From assembly GCF_900090285.1 (NCBI RefSeq), contig NZ_LT607754.1:744001-808000 (forward strand): a stretch of DNA of 64,000 bases, given 5' to 3'. The notes beneath the pieces were generated by a model. The model was not told the origin of the DNA and made no database searches. It saw nothing but the letters and a program-made list of their open reading frames with translations. This DNA is from Micromonospora inositola. Lineage in GTDB: Bacteria; Actinomycetota; Actinomycetes; Mycobacteriales; Micromonosporaceae. This document shows, in pieces, positions 42,945-50,783 of the stretch; the first letter of the stretch is position 1; each line of letters begins with the position of its first letter. Made by a program: the position numbers and the translations under genes.

Positions 42945-43277
42945 ATGAAGTACCTGATGTTCGTCTGCACCGACACCGAGCCGGACGCCGACCCGACCGC
43001 CGCCCCGGACATCGACGAGTGGGTGGCCGAGCGGGACGGCAAGGGCCAGCGCCTCATGGGCAGCGTGCTGGGGCCGGCGTCGGCCGCCACCACCGTCCGG
43101 GTACGCGACGGGGAGCTGCTCCTCTCCGACGGCCCGTTCGCCGAGACCAAGGAGGTGATCGTGGGCTTCGACCTGCTCGAGTGCGCCGACCTGGACGAGG
43201 CGATCGAGGTGGCCCGCGCCCACCCGATGGCGTACAGCGGCCGGCTGGAGCTTCGGCCCCTCGTGGACCTGGACTGA
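42945..43277 (+). CDS. YCII-related DGPF-domain protein (second copy)
   Basis: 110 aa, ATG at 42945, preceded by GGAGGAGCGC. MKYLMFVCTDTEPDADPTAA start, then LLLSDGPFAETKEVIVGFDL (DGPF signature) and a C-terminal VARAHPMAYSGRLELRPLVD. It is 5 nt upstream of an ECF42 sigma gene. Unlike the first module, no DUF998 gene is present and gene order is DGPF then sigma. Confidence 0.92.
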   Translation: MKYLMFVCTDTEPDADPTAAPDIDEWVAERDGKGQRLMGSVLGPASAATTVRVRDGELLLSDGPFAETKEVIVGFDLLECADLDEAIEVARAHPMAYSGRLELRPLVDLD

Positions 43278-43282
43278 CGCCG

Positions 43283-44500
43283 GTGATCGACGCGGCCGAG
43301 GCGGTCGCCGTCGCGGGTGCCGAGGCGTACCCGCGGATCGTGGCGACGCTGATCCGCGTCACCGGGGACTGGACGCTCGCCGAGGACTGCGCCCAGGAGG
43401 CGCTGGCCACGGCGCTGGAGCGCTGGCCCCGCGACGGCGTACCGGCGAATCCGGGCGGCTGGCTGCTGACGGCCGCCCGGAACCGGGCCCTGGACGTGCT
43501 GCGCCGGGCCACCGTGGAACGCCGCAGGCTGCGCGACCTGGCGCTGCTCACCGACCCGGAGCGGGCGCCGGCCGAGCCGGAAGGGGACGTGGTGGACGAC
43601 CGGCTGCGGCTCATCTTCACCTGCTGCCACCCGGCGCTGGCCCTGGAGGCGCGGGTGGCGCTGACGCTGCGCACCGTGGCCGGGGTGCCGACCGCCGACA
43701 TCGCCCGCGCCTTCCTGGTCACCGAGTCCACCATGACCCGGCGGATCACCCGGGCCAAGACGAAGATCGCCACGGCCGGCATCCCGTACCGGGTGCCGAC
43801 CGGGGCCGCGCTGGTCGAGCGGCTGCCGGGCGTCCTGGCCGTGCTCTACCTGCTCTTCACCCGGGGGTACGACGCCGACGGCGAGCCCGCCTTCGCCGCG
43901 GAGGCGATCCGGCTGGCCCGGCTGCTGGACCAGCTGATGCCGGCGCAGCCGGAGGCAGCCGGGCTGCTCGCGCTGTTCCTGCTGCACGACTCCCGCCGGG
44001 CGGCCCGCCGCGACGCCGGCGGCAACCTGCTCACCCTCGACGAGCAGGACCGATCCCGCTGGGACCACGCCGCCATCGCGGAGGGCCGGTCGCTGCTGGA
44101 CCGGGCCGGCCACGGTCCGTACGCCCTCCAGGCCCGGATCGCCGCCTGCCACGCCACCGCGCCGACCGCCGCCGACACCGACTGGCCGGCCATCGCCCAC
44201 TGGTACGACCAGCTGGCGCGGCTCCGCCCGACCCCGGTGATCCGGCTCAACCGGGCGGTGGCCCACGGTTTCGCGTCCGGCCCGGCGGCCGGGCTGGCGC
44301 TGCTGGCCGAGGCCCGCGCGGGCGGCGCGCTCGACGGCTACCCGCCGGCGCTGGCGGCGGAGGCCGAGTTCACCGCCCGAGGGGGTGACCCCGCCCGCGC
44401 CGCCGCGCTGTTCCGGGCCGCCGCGGCCCTGGTGAACTCCGCCGCCGAACGCACGGCACTGGTCAAGCGCGCCGACGGCCTGACCGTCGGCGGCCCGTGA
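43283..44500 (+). CDS. ECF42-family RNA polymerase sigma factor (second copy)
   Basis: 405 aa from GTG at 43283. Sigma-2 WTLAEDCAQEALATALERWP and PANPGGWLLTAARNRALDVL; sigma-4 VPTADIARAFLVTESTMTRR; then the DUF6596/TPR-like C-terminal extension (LLDQLMPAQPEAAGLLALFL, LTLDEQDRSRWDHAAIAEGR, VIRLNRAVAHGFASGPAAGL). It resembles the sigma factor at 8382-9656 in domain order and motifs, but is clearly a different paralogue. Regulation is probably by its own C-terminal domain. Confidence 0.92.
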   Translation: MIDAAEAVAVAGAEAYPRIVATLIRVTGDWTLAEDCAQEALATALERWPRDGVPANPGGWLLTAARNRALDVLRRATVERRRLRDLALLTDPERAPAEPEGDVVDDRLRLIFTCCHPALALEARVALTLRTVAGVPTADIARAFLVTESTMTRRITRAKTKIATAGIPYRVPTGAALVERLPGVLAVLYLLFTRGYDADGEPAFAAEAIRLARLLDQLMPAQPEAAGLLALFLLHDSRRAARRDAGGNLLTLDEQDRSRWDHAAIAEGRSLLDRAGHGPYALQARIAACHATAPTAADTDWPAIAHWYDQLARLRPTPVIRLNRAVAHGFASGPAAGLALLAEARAGGALDGYPPALAAEAEFTARGGDPARAAALFRAAAALVNSAAERTALVKRADGLTVGGP

Positions 44501-44599
44501 CCGCGCGCGGCACGGGCGGGCGAGCCGTTTCGGCTCGGCGACGTCCCTGAACGTGGTACGACAGCCGGGCGCGGAACAGCGACCGACTCTCGGAAGGGC

Positions 44600-45793
44600 A
44601 TGCCGATGCCGGCGAGCGACGCTGGAGTGTTGCGCGATCCCACCAGCCCGCAGCACGTGACATTTCTCGAGCTGTTCTTCGACCTGGTCTTCGTGTTCGC
44701 GCTCGACCGCGTCTCCCAGGGCCTGATCGACGAGCTGGACTGGTCGGACCTGGTGGAGGCGATCGTGCTGCTGCCCGCCGTCTGGTGGATCTGGATGATG
44801 ACGGTCTGGATGACGGACCGGCTGGATCCGGAACGGGCCTCGACCCAGCTGACCGTCATCGGGATCATGCTGGGCAGCCTCGTCCTGGCATCCGCGGTGC
44901 CGGACGCCGTCGGCCGCCGCGGCTGGTTCTTCGCCGGCATGTACGTCGCCGTTCAGCTGGGGCGCAGTCTGTACCTGGTGGTCGTCCTGCGCCGCCACGA
45001 GTTGCGCCGCCCGAGCCTGCGTACGCTCTTCTGGTTCGCCGTGTCGGCCGTGCCCTGGCTGCTCGGCGCCGCGAGCAGCGGGGGGCTGCGGCTGGCTCTG
45101 TGGGCGCTCGCCATCACCATGGACTATGTTGCGGCCCGACTCGACTATCCCACCCCTTGGGCCGGCCGATCCCCGATCTCAGAGTGGGGGCTCGCTGCGG
45201 CGCACATGTCCGAGCGGTTCCGACAGGTCGTCATCGTCGCTCTCGGCGGCACCATCATCGTCGCCGGAACCACCTTCGGGGCGAGCGACTTCGGTCTCCA
45301 CAGTGTGGTGGCGCTGGTGATCTCCTTCGCCGTCACCGGTCTGCTCTGGCGGATCTACATCTACCGGGCAGGTGAGCTGATGTCCCAGGCGCTCGCCCGG
45401 TCGCCGAATCCCGCACACCTGGGCCGCTCCACCGCGTACACCCATCTCCTCATCGCGGCAGCCACCATCACCGTCAGCGTCGCTGACCGGCTCGTCATCG
45501 CCCAGCCACTGGCGCGCCCGAACGCGTCCTGGACCGCGGCGATCATGGCTGGGCCGGTGCTGTTCCTGCTTGGCCGGGCCCGCCTGGAGTACACCGTGTT
45601 CAGCCGGGTCGCGTACTCCCGACGGATCGGGCTCGCCGTGCTGGTGGCCGTCACTCCCGTGATGATCGCCGTACCGCCGCTGGCGGTCGCCGCGACGATG
45701 GTGGCGATCCTCCTCGGGGTTGCCGCCGGCGACGTCGCCGGCTGGCGCCGCAATCCAAGCACCCCGACTCCGCCGGGCGCCCCAGCGGGCTGA
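44600..45793 (+). CDS. ltrA: Low temperature requirement A (LtrA) family membrane protein
   Basis: 397 aa, ATG at 44600 with CGGAAGGGC upstream (44606 also possible). LtrA hallmarks: VTFLELFFDLVFVFALDRVS at the start, VWWIWMMTVWMTDRLDPE, EWGLAAAHMSERFRQVVIVA, and LGGTIIVAGTTFG. About 12 TM helices. LtrA was named for growth of Listeria at low temperature; its mechanism is not settled. It ends beside a hairpin at 45781-45812. Confidence 0.9.
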   Translation: MPMPASDAGVLRDPTSPQHVTFLELFFDLVFVFALDRVSQGLIDELDWSDLVEAIVLLPAVWWIWMMTVWMTDRLDPERASTQLTVIGIMLGSLVLASAVPDAVGRRGWFFAGMYVAVQLGRSLYLVVVLRRHELRRPSLRTLFWFAVSAVPWLLGAASSGGLRLALWALAITMDYVAARLDYPTPWAGRSPISEWGLAAAHMSERFRQVVIVALGGTIIVAGTTFGASDFGLHSVVALVISFAVTGLLWRIYIYRAGELMSQALARSPNPAHLGRSTAYTHLLIAAATITVSVADRLVIAQPLARPNASWTAAIMAGPVLFLLGRARLEYTVFSRVAYSRRIGLAVLVAVTPVMIAVPPLAVAATMVAILLGVAAGDVAGWRRNPSTPTPPGAPAG

Positions 45794-45812
45794 CAACCAG
45801 CCCGCCGCTGGG
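45781..45812 (+). terminator. Hairpin over the ltrA stop region
   Basis: CCCAGCGGGCTG (45781-45792) pairs with CAGCCCGCCGCTGGG (45798-45812), giving a ~12-bp stem with one small bulge and a 5-nt loop, overlapping the ltrA stop codon. Confidence 0.45.
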
Positions 45813-45869
45813 CCATTCATCGGTAGCGACGGCTTCGGGTTGGACAACCAGCCGGCGATCCGATCGGTG

Positions 45870-47081
45870 TTACAGGGACTTGATCAGCTCGGGGACGTGG
45901 CGACGCTGCCGGATGAGCAGCACGACGGCCAGCGCGGTGTAGGCGACAGCGATGACGTAACGGATGTTCGGTGCGGGCAGCACGAACTGGACGGCGAACA
46001 GGCCGAACAGCAGGGCGGCTTCACCGCGAGCCAGTCGCAGGTCGGTCAGGACGGCCACGCCGAGCAGCGTCTGGGCGGAGGTGAGCACGAGTTCCGCGGT
46101 CTGGCGGGCGTCCAGCGGCAACCCGGCGAACTTTCCGCCGCCGAGGTAGTAGGCGACCGGCAGGCAGGCGATCAGCAGGGTCCACTGGTTGAGTTTCGCG
46201 GCCAGCAGTGCGCCCATGCCGTCGTCGGCGCGTCCACGCAGGGCGAACATGATCGCGACGATGACCTCGGGCGCTTCGGAGGCGATCGGGGCCAGCCACT
46301 GGACGAGCAGGAACTCGTCAATGCCCAGGTCGGCGCCCGCACCGACGAGGGCGTCGGCGAAGGGTCCGGTGGCGGCCAGGATGATCATCCCGGCGGCGAC
46401 GAACAGCGCGGCGACCAGGCCACGCCGGCGGGTGGTCGGCTGAACAGCGATGGTGGCTGCCACGCCGGCCAGTTCTTCGTCGGCTTCCTCCTTGCCGCGG
46501 ATCCGCCACAGGTAGGCGGCGAACAGCCCACCGAGCACCAGCGCGTCGTACCAGGCCAGCCGGCCGGTCAGCGGTATGACCAGGGCGTAGCTGGTGGCGA
46601 CGGCGAGGAACACGATCTCGGTACGGCGGTGTGCCAGCAAGGTCACGGCGTTGCGTTCGCCGCGGACGCCGCAGCGGCGTACCGCGACGATCGCGAAGAC
46701 GACCAGCAGCGGCCAGGCCACCCCGATGAGCAGGCGGTTCGCGCCGGTCATGTTCGCCGTGGCGTAGGCGGCGTACGCCGGGTCGTGACCGGCGGTGTAG
46801 GCGAAGAAGATGTCCACCGCATACTCGGGCAGGATCGCCACCAACGCCAGGATGGCCAGCGCGAGGCTGCCGGAGATGTCCACCCGCGCGGCCTCCGAGG
46901 CCCACATCAGCAGCGCCACCGAGGCGAGCACGGCGGCGCCGAAAACTGCCACCGCCGCCACCGGCGGCAACTCCACCCCGGCCAGCCGCATGATCACTGC
47001 CGGGGCGGCGACCGCCACCGCGAGGGCGATACGAGCCCCGGCGCCCCGACCGGTGACGGTGGTCTCGACCTCAGCGCCCAT
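45870..47081 (-). CDS. Cation (Na+/Ca2+)-exchanger superfamily membrane protein
   Basis: 403 aa, ATG at 47081. Two inverted 5-TM repeats, each with an alpha-repeat: ALAILALVAILPEYAVDIFF and WLAPIASEAPEVIVAIMFAL, the conserved acidic residue (E in LPEY and SEAPEV) being the ion-binding position of the CaCA superfamily. A cytoplasmic loop with RGKEEADEELAGVAA separates the halves. The ion specificity is unknown. Its start overlaps the stop of an upstream lspA fragment by 11 nt, so it was once translationally coupled to a signal peptidase gene. Confidence 0.88.
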   Translation of the reverse strand: MGAEVETTVTGRGAGARIALAVAVAAPAVIMRLAGVELPPVAAVAVFGAAVLASVALLMWASEAARVDISGSLALAILALVAILPEYAVDIFFAYTAGHDPAYAAYATANMTGANRLLIGVAWPLLVVFAIVAVRRCGVRGERNAVTLLAHRRTEIVFLAVATSYALVIPLTGRLAWYDALVLGGLFAAYLWRIRGKEEADEELAGVAATIAVQPTTRRRGLVAALFVAAGMIILAATGPFADALVGAGADLGIDEFLLVQWLAPIASEAPEVIVAIMFALRGRADDGMGALLAAKLNQWTLLIACLPVAYYLGGGKFAGLPLDARQTAELVLTSAQTLLGVAVLTDLRLARGEAALLFGLFAVQFVLPAPNIRYVIAVAYTALAVVLLIRQRRHVPELIKSL

Positions 47082-47301
47082 CACGGCCGCCGCCGGTGCC
47101 GCCGAGGTGGACCGCGTCGCCGCCCACGGACGGAGCGGCGGTGAGCGGCACGTTGCGCAGGCTCAGCAGTACCGCAACGGCGACGCCCCGGACCGGGGCC
47201 CTGTCGGCGCGATTGAACGTCGGCCACCAGTCGAGATGCAGGAAGTCCACGACCTCACCTTGGCCCACCCCTGGGGCGCGGAAGAGCCGGTCGAGCAAAT
47301 G
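47071..47301 (-). pseudogene. lspA: C-terminal fragment of lipoprotein signal peptidase (lspA)
   Basis: The minus strand encodes HLLDRLFRAPGVGQGEVVDF followed by LHLDWWPTFNRADRAPVRGV. This matches the two LspA catalytic blocks, N-x-x-D-R and F-N-x-A-D, both catalytic Asp retained though the first N is H. The N-terminal three quarters of LspA are absent; the frame upstream is out of register. It overlaps the exchanger start by 11 nt. The arrangement of lspA beside a cation transporter recalls heavy-metal operons such as pbr, but here only a remnant is left. The rest of 47302-47519 shows no gene. Confidence 0.65.
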
Positions 47302-47460
47302 CCGAACTCTGACCAGGACGGGTCAGTAACCGATCCGCGACGTGACGGTCCAGCGCGCCGAGACGGTCGTCGATAGGGGCACCGGTCGACGGCGGCGACA
47401 TCGCCGCGATCGCCTGGCTGGTCATCCGGGTTGCCTGTGCAGCGCTGGCGCCACGCATGG

Positions 47461-47498
47461 CTGAACGCCCGGCCCGTCATGCCGGGTCGGACGTTCAG
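47461..47498 (-). terminator. Hairpin terminator after the CHRD gene
   Basis: CTGAACG (47461-47467) pairs with CGTTCAG (47492-47498), enclosing an inner CCCGGC/GCCGGG stem. It starts about 22 nt past the CHRD gene stop. Confidence 0.55.
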
Positions 47499-47519
47499 CC
47501 GGTCGGGTGAGCGCGACCG

Positions 47520-48272
47520 TCAGTCGTCGCTCTTGTCCTTGCCGTGGTCGTCCTTGTCGCCGTGGTCGTCCTTGTCCTTGCCGTGGTCGTCCTTGTCCCG
47601 GCCCCAGTCGTCGTCGTCCTTCTTGTCCCGGTCGTCACTCTTGATCTGGCCGCGGATCTCGCCGTTCGGGAACTTCTTGGTGTGCACATTGGCATACGTG
47701 ACGCCGGCCTCGATCGCATCGACGAGCTCGTCGAACTCACCCGGCTCGATGCCCTGGTCGGCGGGGCCGATCACGTCATCGGGCTTGATGGTCCCTTCGA
47801 TCGTGGCCGGGGCCTCGGGGCAGGGCTGGACGTCCTTCGACGGGCCACCCTTCATGTCCTTCAGGTTCGAGCACAGGAACACGGCGATGCCGCCGCTCTG
47901 GTGCCGCCCCCCAAAGTGGATGTGCGCCTGCTGGACGTCCTTCAGGTCCTCGTAGCTCAGCCGGAACTTGATCTCCTTGTCCCGTTCGTCGATCTTGGCC
48001 TCGAACCGGCCGGAGCCGGGCGTCGAGATCGGCTTCGGGTCCTCCTCGAATCCGCTGAGCTTCGCCCGCACCGTCTCCCGGTCCCGCTCGTCGCCCCGGT
48101 CTCGCCCGTCCTGGTTGCCTGCGTCCCGCCAGTCGAAAGAGTCGTGCGAGTCGCGGGAGTCGTGCGAGTCGCGTCCGTCGCCCATGGCCGCGCTTCCCAC
48201 GGCGGTGCCCGCCACCGCCGCGCTGACCGCCACCGCCACCGCCACCGCCAAGAGTCGGGTACGTCCCACCAT
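47520..48272 (-). CDS. Secreted CHRD-domain protein with Asp/His-rich tails
   Basis: 250 aa from ATG at 48272 (GTG 48275 also possible; GGAAGGAG upstream). A signal peptide at 1-30 (LLAVAVAVAVSAAVAGTAVG), then a charged segment (DSHDSRDSHDSFDWRDAGNQ), the CHRD domain (VRAKLSGFEEDPKPISTPGS, YEDLKDVQQAHIHFGGRHQS, GVTYANVHTKKFPNGEIRGQ), and a repetitive acidic C-terminal tail (KDDHGKDKDDHGDKDDHGKD). CHRD domains occur in chordin and bacterial cell-surface proteins; AHIH and NVHTKKFPNGEIRGQI are diagnostic. The His/Asp tails suggest metal or surface binding. Confidence 0.85.
   Translation of the reverse strand: MVGRTRLLAVAVAVAVSAAVAGTAVGSAAMGDGRDSHDSRDSHDSFDWRDAGNQDGRDRGDERDRETVRAKLSGFEEDPKPISTPGSGRFEAKIDERDKEIKFRLSYEDLKDVQQAHIHFGGRHQSGGIAVFLCSNLKDMKGGPSKDVQPCPEAPATIEGTIKPDDVIGPADQGIEPGEFDELVDAIEAGVTYANVHTKKFPNGEIRGQIKSDDRDKKDDDDWGRDKDDHGKDKDDHGDKDDHGKDKSDD
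47525..47601. repeat. Tandem repeat coding the CHRD protein's DDHGKDK tail
   Basis: Imperfect tandem units of about 15-27 nt built on GTGGTCGTCCTTGTC and variants, repeated about four times near the 3' end of the CHRD gene and encoding KDDHGKD-type units. Unit number may vary between strains. Confidence 0.6.
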
Positions 48273-48275
48273 CAC

Positions 48276-48597
48276 TGCTGCTCCTTCCCTAGATGACGCC
48301 TGGGCCCGGATTCACCGACGGCGATGACCATCCGTGGGGCGCGCAGGCGTGAAGGCGCCGTTCACCGCGGAAATGGGAGTTCTCGAGGACTTCGGCACTC
48401 GGGCCGAGTCGGCGCCCCCTTTGGTGAAATTTTCCCACGTTATGGCGGGTACGGGTGGCGACTCCCCTGATCTGGCGGTCAGGGATATTTCGGGGCTGGA
48501 TCGGGTGATATGCGGCTGCTCATGCCGCAAGGAGCGCGCCGGGACGGTAAGGGCGGCCCCGTCCCGGTGCGGAGCGGCGGATGGGAAGGCCCGGTCG
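48276..48597. other. Intergenic region, promoter of the CHRD gene
   Basis: A 322-bp gap between the divergent CHRD gene and the small ORF at 48598. It contains an AT-richer island (GGTGAAATTTTCCCACGTTA) and no gene I can support. It probably carries both promoters. Confidence 0.4.
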
Positions 48598-48774
48598 ATG
48601 AACCGTTCCCCCGAGGACGTCGAGCAGCGCGACTGGAGCCGGGCCGTCGCGGCGACGCTGGCCGAGGGCTCGCCGGAGCGGGCCTTCTACGACGCGTTGG
48701 CCGAGACGGCGGAGGCGGCCATCCGCTCGGAGATCGACCACGAGCGCCGCTTCCTGGAGCACCGCGACTGGTGA
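48598..48774 (+). CDS. 58-aa hypothetical acidic protein
   Basis: ATG at 48598 with GGAAGG upstream. Sequence NRSPEDVEQRDWSRAVAATL and FYDALAETAEAAIRSEIDHE is amphipathic helical and acidic, with no recognised domain. Codon usage is normal for the window. No further frame upstream is coding-like. Confidence 0.45.
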   Translation: MNRSPEDVEQRDWSRAVAATLAEGSPERAFYDALAETAEAAIRSEIDHERRFLEHRDW

Positions 48775-48816
48775 GGCGCCATCGTTCCCGACGGCACCTC
48801 CGGCGAGCGGCGGAAC

Positions 48817-48990
48817 TCAGTCCCGGAGAACCGTCGCGAGGCGGCGCATGCCCTCGGCGATCTCCGCGGGGTTGTGCGTAGTGAACGACAGCCGCAGCGT
48901 GGTCGAATCCGGGTTCACAGCGAAGAACTGGGCGCCGGGCACGAACGCCACGTCCGCGGCTGACCGCTCCGGCACCACCTCAGCAAGCGA
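48817..48990 (-). pseudogene. C-terminal fragment of a PLP-dependent aminotransferase (class I/II)
   Basis: The minus strand encodes LAEVVPERSAADVAFVPGAQ and FFAVNPDSTTLRLSFTTHNP, then AEIAEGMRRLATVLRD. This is the typical C-terminus of LysN/2-aminoadipate or MocR-type aminotransferases (AFVPG..FF.......LRLSFT......I.EG..RL). The upstream 330+ residues including the PLP lysine are missing; upstream DNA to 49190 has no matching sequence. It lies within 260 bp of the tRNA fragment, so a deletion or mobile-element event probably truncated it. Confidence 0.65.
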
Positions 48991-49190
48991 AGATCCACAG
49001 TCCTGGCGATAGTGGACAGCCACCCGTGAGCCGGCCCGCCGCCACCCGGCCATGACCCAGACCGGGCGACACCCATAATCACCGGTCAGTACGGATCGGC
49101 ACGAACCCCGCCGAAACAGCAGTGACAAGGGACCACCATCGGAGTACCAACCTCCCACATGGTGGTGGATCACGCCGCATCCCGGGAAAG

Positions 49191-49234
49191 GATCAAGGCC
49201 GTGACCGGCGTTTCCGCTGTTCACGGCCTTGATC
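49191..49234 (-). terminator. 14-bp perfect stem-loop beyond the tRNA fragment
   Basis: GATCAAGGCCGTGA (49191-49204) and TCACGGCCTTGATC (49221-49234) are exact inverted repeats with a 16-nt loop. They are just 3' of the tRNA-Arg fragment on the minus strand, so they may be the original tRNA terminator. Confidence 0.5.
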
Positions 49235-49240
49235 ATGCTG

Positions 49241-49285
49241 TGCGCCCGAAGAGACTCGAACCCCTAACCCTCGGATCCGTAGTCA
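49241..49285 (-). other. 3' half of tRNA-Arg(ACG), probable integration site scar
   Basis: Minus strand reads GACTACGGATCCGAGG, GGTTAGGGGTTCGAGTC, then TCTTCGGGCGCA: anticodon loop CTACGGA with anticodon ACG (49278-49280), variable region, T arm with GGTTCGAGTC and acceptor 3' strand. The 5' half (D arm, acceptor 5' strand) is absent; instead homology begins exactly at GAC before the anticodon loop, next to the SRPBCC gene stop. 3' tRNA halves are the usual att cores of integrative elements. No CCA is encoded. Confidence 0.75.
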
Positions 49286-50143
49286 GCTTGTCGCGCCAGC
49301 CGTCGGCATGTCGACGGAGAGCCAGATCGGCTGCCAGTCCGCCATCTCGTGGTAGCGGCGCAGCTCGGCCAGCCCGGCCACCGACCCGGTCCAGGCCGCG
49401 TACGGCGGGTTGCCCTCGTCGAAGCCGCTCTGCACGAAGGTGAGCTTGGTCTTCCCGGCGGACTCGGCCAGCTCCCAGGTGCTGATCCCGGTCGGTCCCC
49501 AGTCGACGGAGAGCTTCCGGCCCGGCTCCAGGTCGACCACCTTGGCGGCGTACCCGGACTCGAAGCCGCCCATGGCGTACCGGCCGCCGACCCAGGGCTC
49601 GATGCCGATCGGGTAGCCGAACCAGGCGCTTGCCTGCTCCGAGTCGGTCAGCGACTGCCACACCCGGTCCATCGGCGCGGCGATCGTCAGCTCGCCGCGC
49701 AGGTCGGCGGAGGTGAAGTCGGTGCGGGGCAGCAGCGGCCGGCCCTCCAGGTGGGCGGCCAGGTTGGCGATGCCCAGGGCCCAGAAGGTCTGCAGGACCC
49801 CGCGGATGCTGCTGCCGCTCATCGCCTCGGCGAAGTCGAAGTGGCTCTGCCGCAGGGTGAGGACGGTGGCCTCGCCCTCCGGGGTCAGCTCGAACTCGGT
49901 GGTGGTCTCCACCCCGTCGAGCGGCCAGGCGAAGCGCAGCATGTGCTCGTCGGCGTGGAGCAGCCGCTGGTGCGGCGCGTCGCCCTCGGGGGTGAAGCGG
50001 CCCCAGAACGAGTACCGCTCGGGCAGCTCGACCTCGGCGTGCTCGGCCAGCCAGACGCGCAGCTCGGCCGGGTCGGTCAGGGCGTGGCGGACGGTCTCGG
50101 CCGGAGCGGCGAGGCGGGCCCGCACGGTCAGCAGGTCACTCAT
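49283..50143 (-). CDS. SRPBCC/AHSA1-domain protein (two START-like domains)
   Basis: 286 aa, ATG at 50143. Two AHSA1-like repeats: LTVRARLAAPAETVRHALTD, PAELRVWLAEHAEVELPERY, then GELTIAAPMDRVWQSLTDSE, QASAWFGYPIGIEPWVGGRY, FVQSGFDEGN. The first is followed by LLHADEHMLRFAWPLDG. Such ArsR-linked SRPBCC proteins are common and probably bind hydrophobic ligands or act as chaperone-like proteins. Its start overlaps the regulator stop by 8 nt. Its 3' end abuts the tRNA-Arg half, so its last codons may come from the recombination event. Confidence 0.85.
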   Translation of the reverse strand: MSDLLTVRARLAAPAETVRHALTDPAELRVWLAEHAEVELPERYSFWGRFTPEGDAPHQRLLHADEHMLRFAWPLDGVETTTEFELTPEGEATVLTLRQSHFDFAEAMSGSSIRGVLQTFWALGIANLAAHLEGRPLLPRTDFTSADLRGELTIAAPMDRVWQSLTDSEQASAWFGYPIGIEPWVGGRYAMGGFESGYAAKVVDLEPGRKLSVDWGPTGISTWELAESAGKTKLTFVQSGFDEGNPPYAAWTGSVAGLAELRRYHEMADWQPIWLSVDMPTAGATS

Positions 50144-50696
50144 GGTTGTCGCCTTTCGGGTAGCAGGCCACGGCGAGCTTGAAGGCGTCCCCCTCGGCGC
50201 CCCCGTAGCGCGTGAACAGGTCCCGCAGCGTCGACTGCAGGTCGTGCAGGAACTCCTGGCGCCGCTCGGCCGGCACCCGGATCTCGCCGGAGACACCGAT
50301 CGACGGCAGCTCGGGCGCGGTGCGGTCGAGGGCCGCGACGTCGGCCTGAACCTCCTCCATGAGGTCGAGCAGGTAGCCCAGGCTCAGCTCGTCACGGGCC
50401 CGGCGCAGCCCGCCGATCCGCCCGACCAGCCGCGGCGACAGCCAGTACGACCGGGCCACAGCCTGGTAGATGCCCTCACTGATGCCGCGCACCTTGCGGG
50501 TCGACACCTGCTCGACCAGGCCGGCGGCGACGAGCTGCTTGACGTGGTAGTAGACCCGCTGCGGGGTCTGCTCGAGGCGGGCGGCGATCTCGGTGCAGGT
50601 GCCGGGCTCGGCGAGCTGCCGCAGCACCTCGACACGCTGCGGTTTGAGCAGGGCCTCGGCCTGCTCGATCTGCTCCAGGTACAGGACGTCTCTCAT
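50136..50696 (-). CDS. ArsR-type winged-helix regulator of the SRPBCC gene
   Basis: 186 aa, ATG at 50696. HTH_20: LYLEQIEQAEALLKPQRVEV, LRQLAEPGTCTEIAARLEQT, PQRVYYHVKQLVAAGLVEQV. Long C-terminal helical domain (YWLSPRLVGRIGGLRRARDE, VPAERRQEFLHDLQSTLRDL). It overlaps the SRPBCC gene by 8 nt, the usual operon partner. A perfect palindrome TTGTACGTACAA is 12 nt upstream of the start. Confidence 0.88.
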   Translation of the reverse strand: MRDVLYLEQIEQAEALLKPQRVEVLRQLAEPGTCTEIAARLEQTPQRVYYHVKQLVAAGLVEQVSTRKVRGISEGIYQAVARSYWLSPRLVGRIGGLRRARDELSLGYLLDLMEEVQADVAALDRTAPELPSIGVSGEIRVPAERRQEFLHDLQSTLRDLFTRYGGAEGDAFKLAVACYPKGDNHE

Positions 50697-50708
50697 GGCA
50701 AAATCAGC

Positions 50709-50720
50709 TTGTACGTACAA
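50709..50720 (-). promoter_or_regulatory. TTGTACGTACAA palindrome, likely ArsR-type operator
   Basis: A 12-bp perfect palindrome 13 nt before the regulator ATG. TTGACA lies upstream on the same strand (50734-50729), so the palindrome would overlap the core promoter. Position suggests autoregulation. Confidence 0.55.
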
Positions 50721-50741
50721 AACTTCTTTGTCAATAGGAAC

Positions 50742-50777
50742 GACGAGAGGGACGGCCGCGCGGCCGTCCCTCTCGTC
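50742..50777 (-). terminator. Perfect 18-bp palindromic terminator after the CFA-type methyltransferase
   Basis: GACGAGAGGGACGGCCGC followed directly by its exact reverse complement, 6 nt beyond the stop at 50784. As strong as the stem at 34146-34187, and it separates this operon from the ArsR/SRPBCC operon. Confidence 0.75.
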
Positions 50778-50783
50778 AGATCG

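Noticed and set aside
48334..48597. Upstream extension of the 58-aa protein to 146 codons
   Set aside because: The upstream portion is not coding-like and crosses the likely CHRD promoter region.
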